DNA of 64,000 bases from assembly GCA_932182025.1 (NCBI GenBank), contig CAKNXK010000010.1:195177-259176 (forward strand). The letters run 5' to 3'. The translations under genes and the position numbers were made by a program. This document shows, in pieces, positions 57,406 to 64,000 of the stretch. A model generated the notes under the pieces. It had not been told where the DNA came from. It ran no database searches and was given only the letters and a program-made list of their open reading frames with translations. Numbering within the stretch: position 1 is the first letter of the stretch; each line of letters begins with the position of its first letter. This DNA comes from an uncultured Candidatus Melainabacteria bacterium (GTDB taxonomy: Bacteria; Cyanobacteriota; Vampirovibrionia; Gastranaerophilales; Gastranaerophilaceae).

Positions 57406-58806
57406 ATGGAAATAAGAGTTGTAGAAAATACAAAATCTGTTGAATGCGATCTTTTAGTTGTAAACTTGTTTGAAGGTGAAACAACAACAAGTGCTATTGC
57501 TAATACTTATGCTATACAACAAGATAATTTTCAAGGAAAATTTGGAGAAACATATCTTCTTCCAACATACGGACAAGAACCTCACAGAAAAGTTCTTGTA
57601 GTCGGTTTTGGTAAAAAATCAGAATTTAACCCTAATAAACTTAGAGAAGCGGTTGCGAAATCAATCAAAAAAGCTATGCAAATTGAAGCTAAAACTGTTG
57701 CTTTTAAACTTGAAGGAGTAGAATTTGACTATTCTGAACAATTTGCACTTGGCGTAAAAATTGCAGACTACACATTTGATAAATATAAATCAGAAAAGAA
57801 AGATAACCACGTTAAAGAAGTTTTTGTTGAAGCAAACGAATCAGAAATCAGAAAAGGTGAAAAAATTGCTTCTGCAATGGCATTCACAAGAAACCTCGCA
57901 AATGAACCTGCACAGTTTGCAACCCCGTCAGAACTTGCATCAATCGCTTGCGACTTAGGTTTAGAAACCAAAATCTACAACAAAGACGAATGTGAAAAAA
58001 TGGGCATGGGTGCATTTCTTGCAGTTGGAAGAGGTAGCGCACAAGAGCCTAAATTCATTCACATGAAATACTCTGTTCAAAACCCTAAGAAAAAAATAGC
58101 AATCGTAGGTAAAGGCATAACTTTTGATAGCGGCGGATTAGATATTAAGCCTGCTTCATCAATGCTTACCATGAAAGACGATATGTCCGGTGCAGCTTGT
58201 GTTTTAGGTGTTATGAGCATACTAAAAGAACTTAACCCGCAAGTAGAAGTTCATGGAATTATTGCAGCTTGCGAAAACATGCCTGGCTGCAGTGCATACA
58301 AACCGGGTGATGTTCTTACTGCTAAAAACGGTAAAACAATCGAAGTAGATAACACAGACGCAGAAGGCAGACTTACTCTTGCAGATGCTCTTTGTTATGC
58401 ATCAGAACTCGGAGTTGACGAAGTTATTGACTTAGCAACATTAACCGGCGCTTGTATGGTTGCCTTAGGCTCAAATGCTGCAGGTATTATGGGTAATGAC
58501 AACGATTTGGTTAAAAACTTAATCAAAACAGCAGAACGCAGCGGCGAAAGATATTGGGAACTACCTTTATGGGATGAGTACTTTGACAGCTTAAAAAGCG
58601 ATATAGCAGACATGAAAAACACAGGCTCTCGCTGGGGCGGCGCATCAACTGCAGGTGTGTTCCTTAAAAAGTTCGTAAAAGACGTTAAATGGGCACACAT
58701 TGATATAGCTGGCGTAGCATTCCTTGATAAACCTCAAAAAGAGTTAATCAAAGGAGCATCCGGTGCAGGTGTAAGAACATTAATAAATTATATTTTAGAA
58801 CAATAG
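57406..58806 (+). CDS. pepA: Leucyl aminopeptidase (M17)
   Basis: A 466-residue cytosolic aminopeptidase with two metal ions. The catalytic half carries VGKGITFDSGGLDIKPA, then MKDDMSGAACVLG, and the signature NTDAEGRLTLADAL (near residue 316). WELPLWDEYFDSLKS and the final GASGAGVRTL are conserved. Length and motifs are complete. RBS AAAGGAG precedes the ATG. It releases N-terminal residues in peptide turnover. Confidence 0.95.
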   Translation: MEIRVVENTKSVECDLLVVNLFEGETTTSAIANTYAIQQDNFQGKFGETYLLPTYGQEPHRKVLVVGFGKKSEFNPNKLREAVAKSIKKAMQIEAKTVAFKLEGVEFDYSEQFALGVKIADYTFDKYKSEKKDNHVKEVFVEANESEIRKGEKIASAMAFTRNLANEPAQFATPSELASIACDLGLETKIYNKDECEKMGMGAFLAVGRGSAQEPKFIHMKYSVQNPKKKIAIVGKGITFDSGGLDIKPASSMLTMKDDMSGAACVLGVMSILKELNPQVEVHGIIAACENMPGCSAYKPGDVLTAKNGKTIEVDNTDAEGRLTLADALCYASELGVDEVIDLATLTGACMVALGSNAAGIMGNDNDLVKNLIKTAERSGERYWELPLWDEYFDSLKSDIADMKNTGSRWGGASTAGVFLKKFVKDVKWAHIDIAGVAFLDKPQKELIKGASGAGVRTLINYILEQ

Positions 58807-58809
58807 TCA

Positions 58810-58837
58810 AAAGGCGGGTTATTAACCCGCCTTTTTT
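58810..58837. terminator. Terminator of pepA
   Basis: AAAAGGCGGGTT and AACCCGCCTTTTTT form a GC-rich stem around ATT, three bases after the stop. Confidence 0.88.
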
Positions 58838-58892
58838 ATTCAAAATGAACAAAAACTTTTTTATTTCGTTATAAATAAAAAGGAGTCGTAGT

Positions 58893-59174
58893 ATGAAAAA
58901 GGTTCTTACATTTTTAACTTTAATTACAATATTAGGTGCAAGCTCACCTGCTTTTGCAGCTCCACAGCAGCCATCATCGCCAAATCGTATCCATGCCGGA
59001 TACAAACACGAGGTCAGAAGACCCAATTACTACTATTATCGTCACTACAGACCTGTAAACAGTTTTTATATGCATCCAAACTATTCTCACAGATTAGCAT
59101 TTCCACATTGCAGATGCCCGCATTGCTTAGCACATAGACCACAAAGCGGAATTGGGTTCTATTTTAGTTTTTAA
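58893..59174 (+). CDS. Small secreted His/Tyr-rich protein
   Basis: A 93-residue protein with a signal peptide (KKVLTFLTLITILGASSPAF, cut after AFA) and a mature part rich in His, Tyr, Pro and Arg (YYYYRHYRPVN, CRCPHCLAHRP). Two CxxC-like cysteines may bind metal. RBS AAAAGGAGTCGTAGT. Host gene of unknown function. Confidence 0.72.
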   Translation: MKKVLTFLTLITILGASSPAFAAPQQPSSPNRIHAGYKHEVRRPNYYYYRHYRPVNSFYMHPNYSHRLAFPHCRCPHCLAHRPQSGIGFYFSF

Positions 59175-59177
59175 CAA

Positions 59178-60179
59178 TCAGTTAGCACTGTGTTTTTCTG
59201 ACAAATGCATTAATGAAGAAATCTTCTTTAAACAAAACATTCTTATAATTAATTTAAATAATTTTATTTTTCTTTTTATACATATAAAAGGATTAGTAAT
59301 TATTTTAATAAAAGATAATTTTGCTAATAACAACTCTATAAACTCATAATCCTTGTTTTTCTTCCCCCAAGTTAGGATAGTTTCAAGAATCATCTCATCA
59401 TAAATATAAGAAAAATTCTTTTTGTCAGAATAATGTATTAGGCAATGTTCTCCTAACAAAGAATCTATTGAAGTAAGTATTGATAACATTTCATGATAAT
59501 GTTTCTGTGATGCCTCAATACTTGTCATAATAGAGTTTTCACGAATACGGTAATAAATTTTTGAATTAAAACAATAACCGATTTTTGGTTTTTGTAAACA
59601 TAGATTAAAGATAAAATAATTATCTTCAAATCTCTTAAATTTTTTAAAAATAAGATTGTTTTTTTGCAAAAAAGAACGCTTATAAAGTTTACCCCAAACA
59701 ACAGATGCTTTAATAATAAATAATAATTCTTTATAAGCATTTTTTGTTCTAAAAGCTTCTCGTGTATATTCTGAAATAAAATTTGAATCTACTAAAACAC
59801 CATCTTTCAAAAAAAAGGTATCTGTACAAAGTAAATCCAAATCATTGGTTTTAGCTACGTCATAAAGATTAGCAAAATAATTCTCTGATAATAAATCATC
59901 AGCATCAAGGAAAAATACATATTCACCTCGAGCTATCGCCAAACCGGCATTTCTAGCTACACATTGTCCCTGATTTTCTTGTTCAAGAATTATAAAACGT
60001 TTATCATTATCAACTAGAGACCTAACTATTTCCAAAGATGCATCTGTACTTCCATCATTTATCAAAATAATTTCAATATCTTCAAGCTCTTGCTTTAATA
60101 TGGAATTCAGTGTTTCTTTAATATACAATTCCACATTAAAAAATGGGATAATAATTGATATCTTTATATTATTTGGCAT
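59178..60179 (-). CDS. Glycosyltransferase family 2
   Basis: A 333-residue GT-A glycosyltransferase. ISIIIPFFNVELYIKETLNS, then ILINDGSTDASLEIVR and EYVFFLDADDLLSENYF (DxD region) match family 2. The C-terminal region is helical with aromatic residues. It transfers a sugar to a cell-surface glycan. Stops close to the small secreted gene's stop (convergent). Confidence 0.92.
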   Translation of the reverse strand: MPNNIKISIIIPFFNVELYIKETLNSILKQELEDIEIILINDGSTDASLEIVRSLVDNDKRFIILEQENQGQCVARNAGLAIARGEYVFFLDADDLLSENYFANLYDVAKTNDLDLLCTDTFFLKDGVLVDSNFISEYTREAFRTKNAYKELLFIIKASVVWGKLYKRSFLQKNNLIFKKFKRFEDNYFIFNLCLQKPKIGYCFNSKIYYRIRENSIMTSIEASQKHYHEMLSILTSIDSLLGEHCLIHYSDKKNFSYIYDEMILETILTWGKKNKDYEFIELLLAKLSFIKIITNPFICIKRKIKLFKLIIRMFCLKKISSLMHLSEKHSAN

Positions 60180-60302
60180 TAACTACATCCTTTTGGCATA
60201 AAACTTAACCTTAAATAACATACATTTAACATTAAAAGATTATTTTGTCAAATTTACCACCATTAAATAATATACTAATTGCAGTAAATTAATAATCAAA
60301 AA
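60180..60302. other. Intergenic region upstream of the glycosyltransferase
   Basis: AT-rich spacer that must contain the leftward promoter for the glycosyltransferase. I see no strong box and no gene. Confidence 0.5.
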
Positions 60303-60416
60303 GCATTTGGTATCAGAATAAAAGAATTACGCAAAAACAAAAGAAGAATTAGTACAGAAATTCATAATAAACTCAAAATGCATCAGAAAAAAAAACCACT
60401 ACAATCTATAAAATAG
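60303..60416 (+). pseudogene. Relic of an XRE-type regulator N-terminus
   Basis: A 37-codon frame without start (AFGIRIKELRKNKRRISTEI) that reads like the first helix of XRE regulators (FGxRIKELRKxK) and then loses similarity. No HTH core follows. Probably a decayed gene. Confidence 0.4.
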
Positions 60417-60491
60417 TTATGTCTATACTTAACTATTTTTTTGCCGTACACATACTCCATGCTCTAACATGTTGCAGGAGATTCTGCATTA

Positions 60492-61751
60492 ATGATAGAC
60501 TTAAATAAGCACTGGGAAAATCGCGGACTTATGCTTGAACAAAAATACATAGCATTAATAGATTGTGACAGCTTCTTTGTTTCATGTGAAAGGAAGCTTA
60601 ATCCTGAATTAAACGGCAAAGCAGTTTGTGTGGTTTCAGGAGAACGCGGATGCGTTATTGCACGCTCAAAAGAGGCAAAAGAAATGGGAATACCAATGGG
60701 ACACCCTTTATTTATGGCATCTCGGGATTTCCCAAAATGTATTTATATTAACGCAAACCACTATAATTACTCTGAAATTTCGCGGGAAGTAATGTCAATC
60801 TTAAAAGAACTAAGTCCTTATGTAGAAGTTTACTCGATTGATGAAGCATTTGTTGATTTAACGGGGTTAGCAAAGTTATATAAAATGAATTATTACAACC
60901 TTGCAAAACACATACGCCAACTTATTTGGGAAAAAGCAGGTATCCCTGTATCAATTGGAGTTAGCAGAACAAAAGCGCTCGCTAAACTTGCCTCAGATAA
61001 GTCAAAGTCAACAGAAGAACATATTTGTATTGCAGGAAAATGCGGTATTCCACGACTTTTAAAACAAACTTCTATCGGCGAAATCTGGGGAATAGGAAGA
61101 CACTTAGAGCCAAAACTTCGCGGGCATGGTATTTACACAGCTTATGATTTTGTACAAAAAAACGATTTATGGCTAAAGAGCAGATTTGGAAAACTAGCTT
61201 TAGAACTAAAATACGAGCTTATGGGAAATTTAATTAACAAAGTCTCCAATGAGAAAAAACTTCCAAAATCTATTATGGATACAAAGTCTTTCCCTGAATT
61301 TACCTCTGATTTAAACTATTTAAAAAACGAATTAATGATTCATATTCATTCAGCTTGCAGAAAACTCCGCCGTGCTGACTGTAAATGCGGAAGCATTGGA
61401 GTTATACTCAAAACAAAAGATTTTCGTACAAATTTCGAGAAAACAAACCTTGAACTTGCAACAAATTTCGAGTTTGAAATCTCAGAAGCAGCATTTCCTT
61501 TATTAGAAAAAATGTATAACTCTCAAATTCTTTATAGAAGTGTAGGAATTCTGCTCGATAATTTTAATCCTTGCTCCAATGAACAAATTTCACTACTGGC
61601 AGATAATTCCAAACGCGAAAAGAATGAAAAACTTGCACGAAGTCTCGATAAACTGGAAGCAAAATTTGGCAGAAACATTGTAAAAACAGGCTTCACCAAA
61701 GAAGTAGAATTCAAACAAGAATTTCTAAGCGGCGGAGATAAATATAATTAA
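60492..61751 (+). CDS. umuC: Y-family DNA polymerase, UmuC-type
   Basis: A 419-residue translesion polymerase. ALIDCDSFFVSCERKLNPEL and VEVYSIDEAFVDLTGL supply the catalytic acidic residues. GIPVSIGVSRTKALAKLASD and the UmuC-type C-terminus (LARSLDKLEAKFGRNIVKTG) follow. There is no umuD next to it. AACATGTT at 60458-60465 upstream may be a damage-regulator site. An internal start at residue 14 (MLEQKYIAL) is also possible. Confidence 0.9.
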   Translation: MIDLNKHWENRGLMLEQKYIALIDCDSFFVSCERKLNPELNGKAVCVVSGERGCVIARSKEAKEMGIPMGHPLFMASRDFPKCIYINANHYNYSEISREVMSILKELSPYVEVYSIDEAFVDLTGLAKLYKMNYYNLAKHIRQLIWEKAGIPVSIGVSRTKALAKLASDKSKSTEEHICIAGKCGIPRLLKQTSIGEIWGIGRHLEPKLRGHGIYTAYDFVQKNDLWLKSRFGKLALELKYELMGNLINKVSNEKKLPKSIMDTKSFPEFTSDLNYLKNELMIHIHSACRKLRRADCKCGSIGVILKTKDFRTNFEKTNLELATNFEFEISEAAFPLLEKMYNSQILYRSVGILLDNFNPCSNEQISLLADNSKREKNEKLARSLDKLEAKFGRNIVKTGFTKEVEFKQEFLSGGDKYN

Positions 61752-61781
61752 AAAGGTCGGAAGTAATACTTCCGACCTTTT
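61752..61781. terminator. Bidirectional terminator between umuC and groL
   Basis: AAAGGTCGGAAGT and ACTTCCGACCTTT pair around AAT, serving both convergent genes. Confidence 0.9.
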
Positions 61782-61805
61782 CTACATTTATTGTATGCGC
61801 AACAC

Positions 61806-63455
61806 CTACATCATGCCGCCCATACCACCCATGCCTGCCATTGCTGACATATCAGGACCTTTTGATTCTTCCGGAATATCAACAACTGCTGCTTGAGTTG
61901 TTAACAACATTGAGCCAACTGATGCTGCGTTTTCAAGAGCACTTCTTGTAACTTTTGCAGGGTCAACAATACCAGCTGCAAACATGTCTGTGTATCTGTC
62001 TAATAATGCATCATAGCCATAAGCGTCTTTTTCTGAACGTACACGTTCTACAACAACATCAGATTTAGCACCTGAGTTGAATGCAATTGAACGAAGAGGT
62101 ACGTCAAGAGCTGCTGTAAGAATTTTATAACCGCTCTTTTCATCATCTGAATCAAATGTCAAAGTGTTTAATTTTTCTTCAAGAGCTTGTTGAACTCTGA
62201 TTAAAGCAACACCACCGCCAGGAACAATACCTTCTTCATTAGCAGCTCTTGTTGCGTTAAGAGCATCTTCAATTCTTAATTTACGTTCTTTAAGTTCGAT
62301 TTCTGTAGCTGCACCAACTTCAATAACTGCAACACCGCCAGCTAATTTAGCCATACGTTCTTGTAGTTTTTCTTTATCGTATTCGCTATCAGAAGCTTCG
62401 ATTTGTTTCTTAATTAAGTTTACACGTTCTTTAACAGCTTCTTTTGTTTCGTCACCAACTACGATTGTTGTTTCGTCTTTAGTAACAGTAACGCGTTTTG
62501 CAAGACCCATCATAGCTGTAGTAACGTTTTCAAGCTTAAGTCCTAATTCTTCTGTAAATAATTGACCGCCTGTTAGGATTGCAATATCTTCTAACATAGC
62601 TTTTCTTCTGTCACCAAAACCAGGAGCTTTAACAGCAACTGCTCTAAGAACTTTTCTCATAGTGTTAACTACCAATGTAGCAAGAGCTTCGCCTTCAACA
62701 TCTTCTGCAATAAGAAGAAGTGAACGACCGTCACGAGCAACTTGTTCAAGAACAGGTACTAAATCAGCAATCAAATTGATTTTCTTGTTAACACAAAGTA
62801 CATATGCTTCTTCAAGAACAGCTTCCATTCTTTCAGGATCAGTTACAAAGTAAGGTGAAATATAACCTTTGTCAAACTGCATACCTTCAACGACTTTCAA
62901 ATTAGTACCGAAAGATTTGCTTTCTTCAACAGTGATAACGCCGTCGTGACCAACTTTGTCCATAGCTTCTGCTATCAATTCACCGATTTCAGAATTGTTA
63001 CCAGCTGAAATTCCTGCAACCTGAGCAATCTCTTCTTTAGTGTTAACCGGTCTTGATAAGTCTTTAATTTTGTTGATAGAAATTTCTACAGCCTTGTCAA
63101 TACCACGTTTCATAGACATTGGATTAGCACCTGCTGTAAGATTTTTCAACCCTTCTCTAACGATTGCTTGAGCTAAAACAGAAGCAGTTGTTGTACCGTC
63201 ACCTGCAACATCATTTGTTTTAGATGAAACTTCTTTAAGAAGCTGTGCTCCTGCGTTTTCCAAACCATCTTGAAGTTCGATTTCTTTAGCGATAGTAACA
63301 CCGTCATTAACGATTTGAGGTGCACCGAATTTCTTTTGTAAAATAACGTTTCTGCCTTTTGGTCCAAGAGTTACCTTAACCGCGTCAGCAACAGCGTCAA
63401 TACCTTTTAGAAGAGATTTTCTTGCTTCTTCTTCAAAAACTATTTTTTTAGCCAT
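61806..63455 (-). CDS. groL: Chaperonin GroEL
   Basis: A 549-residue 60-kDa chaperonin that refolds proteins with GroES. AKKIVFEEEARKSLLKGIDA, the ATP motif NDVAGDGTTTASVLAQAI and the C-terminal GGMGGMM tail are intact. Segments such as SEYDKEKLQERMAKLAGGVA and GAATEIELKERKLRIEDALN have a cyanobacterial-like reading. RBS AAGGAGAAAAT. It is downstream of groES with a 54-bp gap. Confidence 0.98.
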   Translation of the reverse strand: MAKKIVFEEEARKSLLKGIDAVADAVKVTLGPKGRNVILQKKFGAPQIVNDGVTIAKEIELQDGLENAGAQLLKEVSSKTNDVAGDGTTTASVLAQAIVREGLKNLTAGANPMSMKRGIDKAVEISINKIKDLSRPVNTKEEIAQVAGISAGNNSEIGELIAEAMDKVGHDGVITVEESKSFGTNLKVVEGMQFDKGYISPYFVTDPERMEAVLEEAYVLCVNKKINLIADLVPVLEQVARDGRSLLLIAEDVEGEALATLVVNTMRKVLRAVAVKAPGFGDRRKAMLEDIAILTGGQLFTEELGLKLENVTTAMMGLAKRVTVTKDETTIVVGDETKEAVKERVNLIKKQIEASDSEYDKEKLQERMAKLAGGVAVIEVGAATEIELKERKLRIEDALNATRAANEEGIVPGGGVALIRVQQALEEKLNTLTFDSDDEKSGYKILTAALDVPLRSIAFNSGAKSDVVVERVRSEKDAYGYDALLDRYTDMFAAGIVDPAKVTRSALENAASVGSMLLTTQAAVVDIPEESKGPDMSAMAGMGGMGGMM

Positions 63456-63509
63456 TATATTTTCTCCTTAATAAATGATTCCTATAGGTCGGGAAAACCC
63501 AACCTATTA

Positions 63510-63797
63510 TTATTCGATTACTGCTAATGCATCTTTGATTGAAAGAATTTTGTACTCAACTCCATCAATCTTAACTTCTGTTCCTGCATATTTAGCATAA
63601 AGAACAACATCCCCAACTTTAACTTCTAAAGGCTCTTTTTCACCTTTTTCATTGGTTTTGCCTTCTCCTACAGCAACAACTTCACCTTTTTGCGGTTTTT
63701 CTTTTGCGCTGTCAGGAATAAAAATTCCGCCAGAAGTTTGTTCTGTATCTTCAATAACTTTAATAACAATTCTGTCTGCTAATGGTTTTAATGCCAT
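63510..63797 (-). CDS. groS: Co-chaperonin GroES
   Basis: A 95-residue GroES. ALKPLADRIVIKVIEDTEQT, the mobile loop SGGIFIPDSAKEKPQKGEV and GDVVLYAKYAGTEVKIDG are complete. RBS AGGAGGATTAT. Cotranscribed with groL. Confidence 0.97.
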   Translation of the reverse strand: MALKPLADRIVIKVIEDTEQTSGGIFIPDSAKEKPQKGEVVAVGEGKTNEKGEKEPLEVKVGDVVLYAKYAGTEVKIDGVEYKILSIKDALAVIE

Positions 63798-63990
63798 AAT
63801 ATAATCCTCCTATATACTAACATATTTATTTATACACTATTTTTAATCATTTTGTTAAAATATTAACGAAAAATTAATTATTCAAACTCAACTTTACAAA
63901 TCTTAACAAATCCAAAGAAAAAAAGCAATTTTTAGAACTTTATATACTTTATATATATGTAAGAGTTATTCAAATAGAGAGAGAAACAAA
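63798..63990. other. Divergent intergenic region upstream of groES
   Basis: AT-rich, contains the leftward groES promoter and a rightward promoter for the next gene (TTATATACTTTATATATATG near 63940). I looked for a CIRCE repeat (TTAGCACTC...GAGTGCTAA) and did not find one, so HrcA control is not supported. Confidence 0.6.
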
Positions 63991-64000
63991 ATGGCAACAA
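63991..64000 (+). CDS. Start of a gene cut by the window end
   Basis: ATGGCAACAA (Met-Ala-Thr) follows GAGAGAGAAACAAA, a plausible ribosome site, and a promoter-like stretch. The product cannot be told. Confidence 0.45.

Noticed and set aside
63798..63990. CIRCE heat-shock operator upstream of groES
   Set aside because: No copy of TTAGCACTC or its complement is present in the region.
1..64000. CRISPR array or insertion sequence
   Set aside because: I saw no regularly spaced repeats and no transposase gene. The only repeats are the DGR copies, the linker pair, the operators and the attachment cores.

Overview
The window is low-GC DNA from a bacterial chromosome carrying two integrated elements stacked at one tRNA-Ala gene. 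The host genes are a PLP-dependent methionine gamma-lyase-like enzyme, a small membrane protein, tRNA-Ala(UGC), a zinc alcohol dehydrogenase, leucyl aminopeptidase PepA, a family 2 glycosyltransferase, a UmuC-type polymerase and groES-groEL. The GroEL and PepA sequences look cyanobacterial in flavour, but the AT-rich genome suggests a non-photosynthetic gut relative such as Gastranaerophilales (Vampirovibrionia/Melainabacteria). That placement is an inference from reading the proteins and was not tested by a tree.

Layout. 1-1535: host genes ending in tRNA-Ala. 1536 to about 44958: a complete-looking siphovirus prophage (element A, about 43 kb). It starts with a leftward lysogeny module (large serine integrase, secreted protein, ImmA-like peptidase, XRE repressor). 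A divergent operator region and a rightward early module follow: Cro-like protein, Rad50/RecF-like ATPase, RecT, a RecE-like PD-(D/E)XK nuclease, a replication initiator-like protein, a DnaC-like loader, an adenine methyltransferase, a radical SAM enzyme, a VRR-NUC nuclease, an ASCH protein and many small ORFans. From 18.8 kb there is a lambda-type late module: Nu1/GpA terminase, gpW, portal, a protease-capsid fusion, DUF2190 protein, gpZ, gpU, tail tube, a tail chaperone with a -1 frameshift, tape measure, and DUF2460, DUF2163, NlpC/P60 and tip proteins. The late module ends in a diversity-generating retroelement (DGR), a lysis module and a probable lysogenic-conversion gene.

About 44959-56180: a second, more AT-rich element (element B, about 11 kb) without virion genes. 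It has its own serine integrase, two regulators, a TOPRIM/DUF3987 replication protein, and cargo: an HNH protein, an HsdR-N-like nuclease protein, a TRL-like secreted protein, an ankyrin-repeat protein and an unknown 405-residue protein. 56193-64000: host DNA again.

Three short attachment-site relatives (CTCCA at 1531, CTCCACCATTTAAAAC at 44954, CTCCACCATTTTAAAAC at 56176) bound the two elements. The last site looks like the displaced 3' end of tRNA-Ala with its encoded CCA and its terminator.

The strongest biology is the DGR. A 112-bp template repeat beside a reverse transcriptase differs from the 3' end of the tail-protein gene at exactly 11 positions, and all 11 are adenines in the template. 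An orphan, older variable-repeat copy lies between them, and the reverse transcriptase carries YVDN where YxDD is expected.
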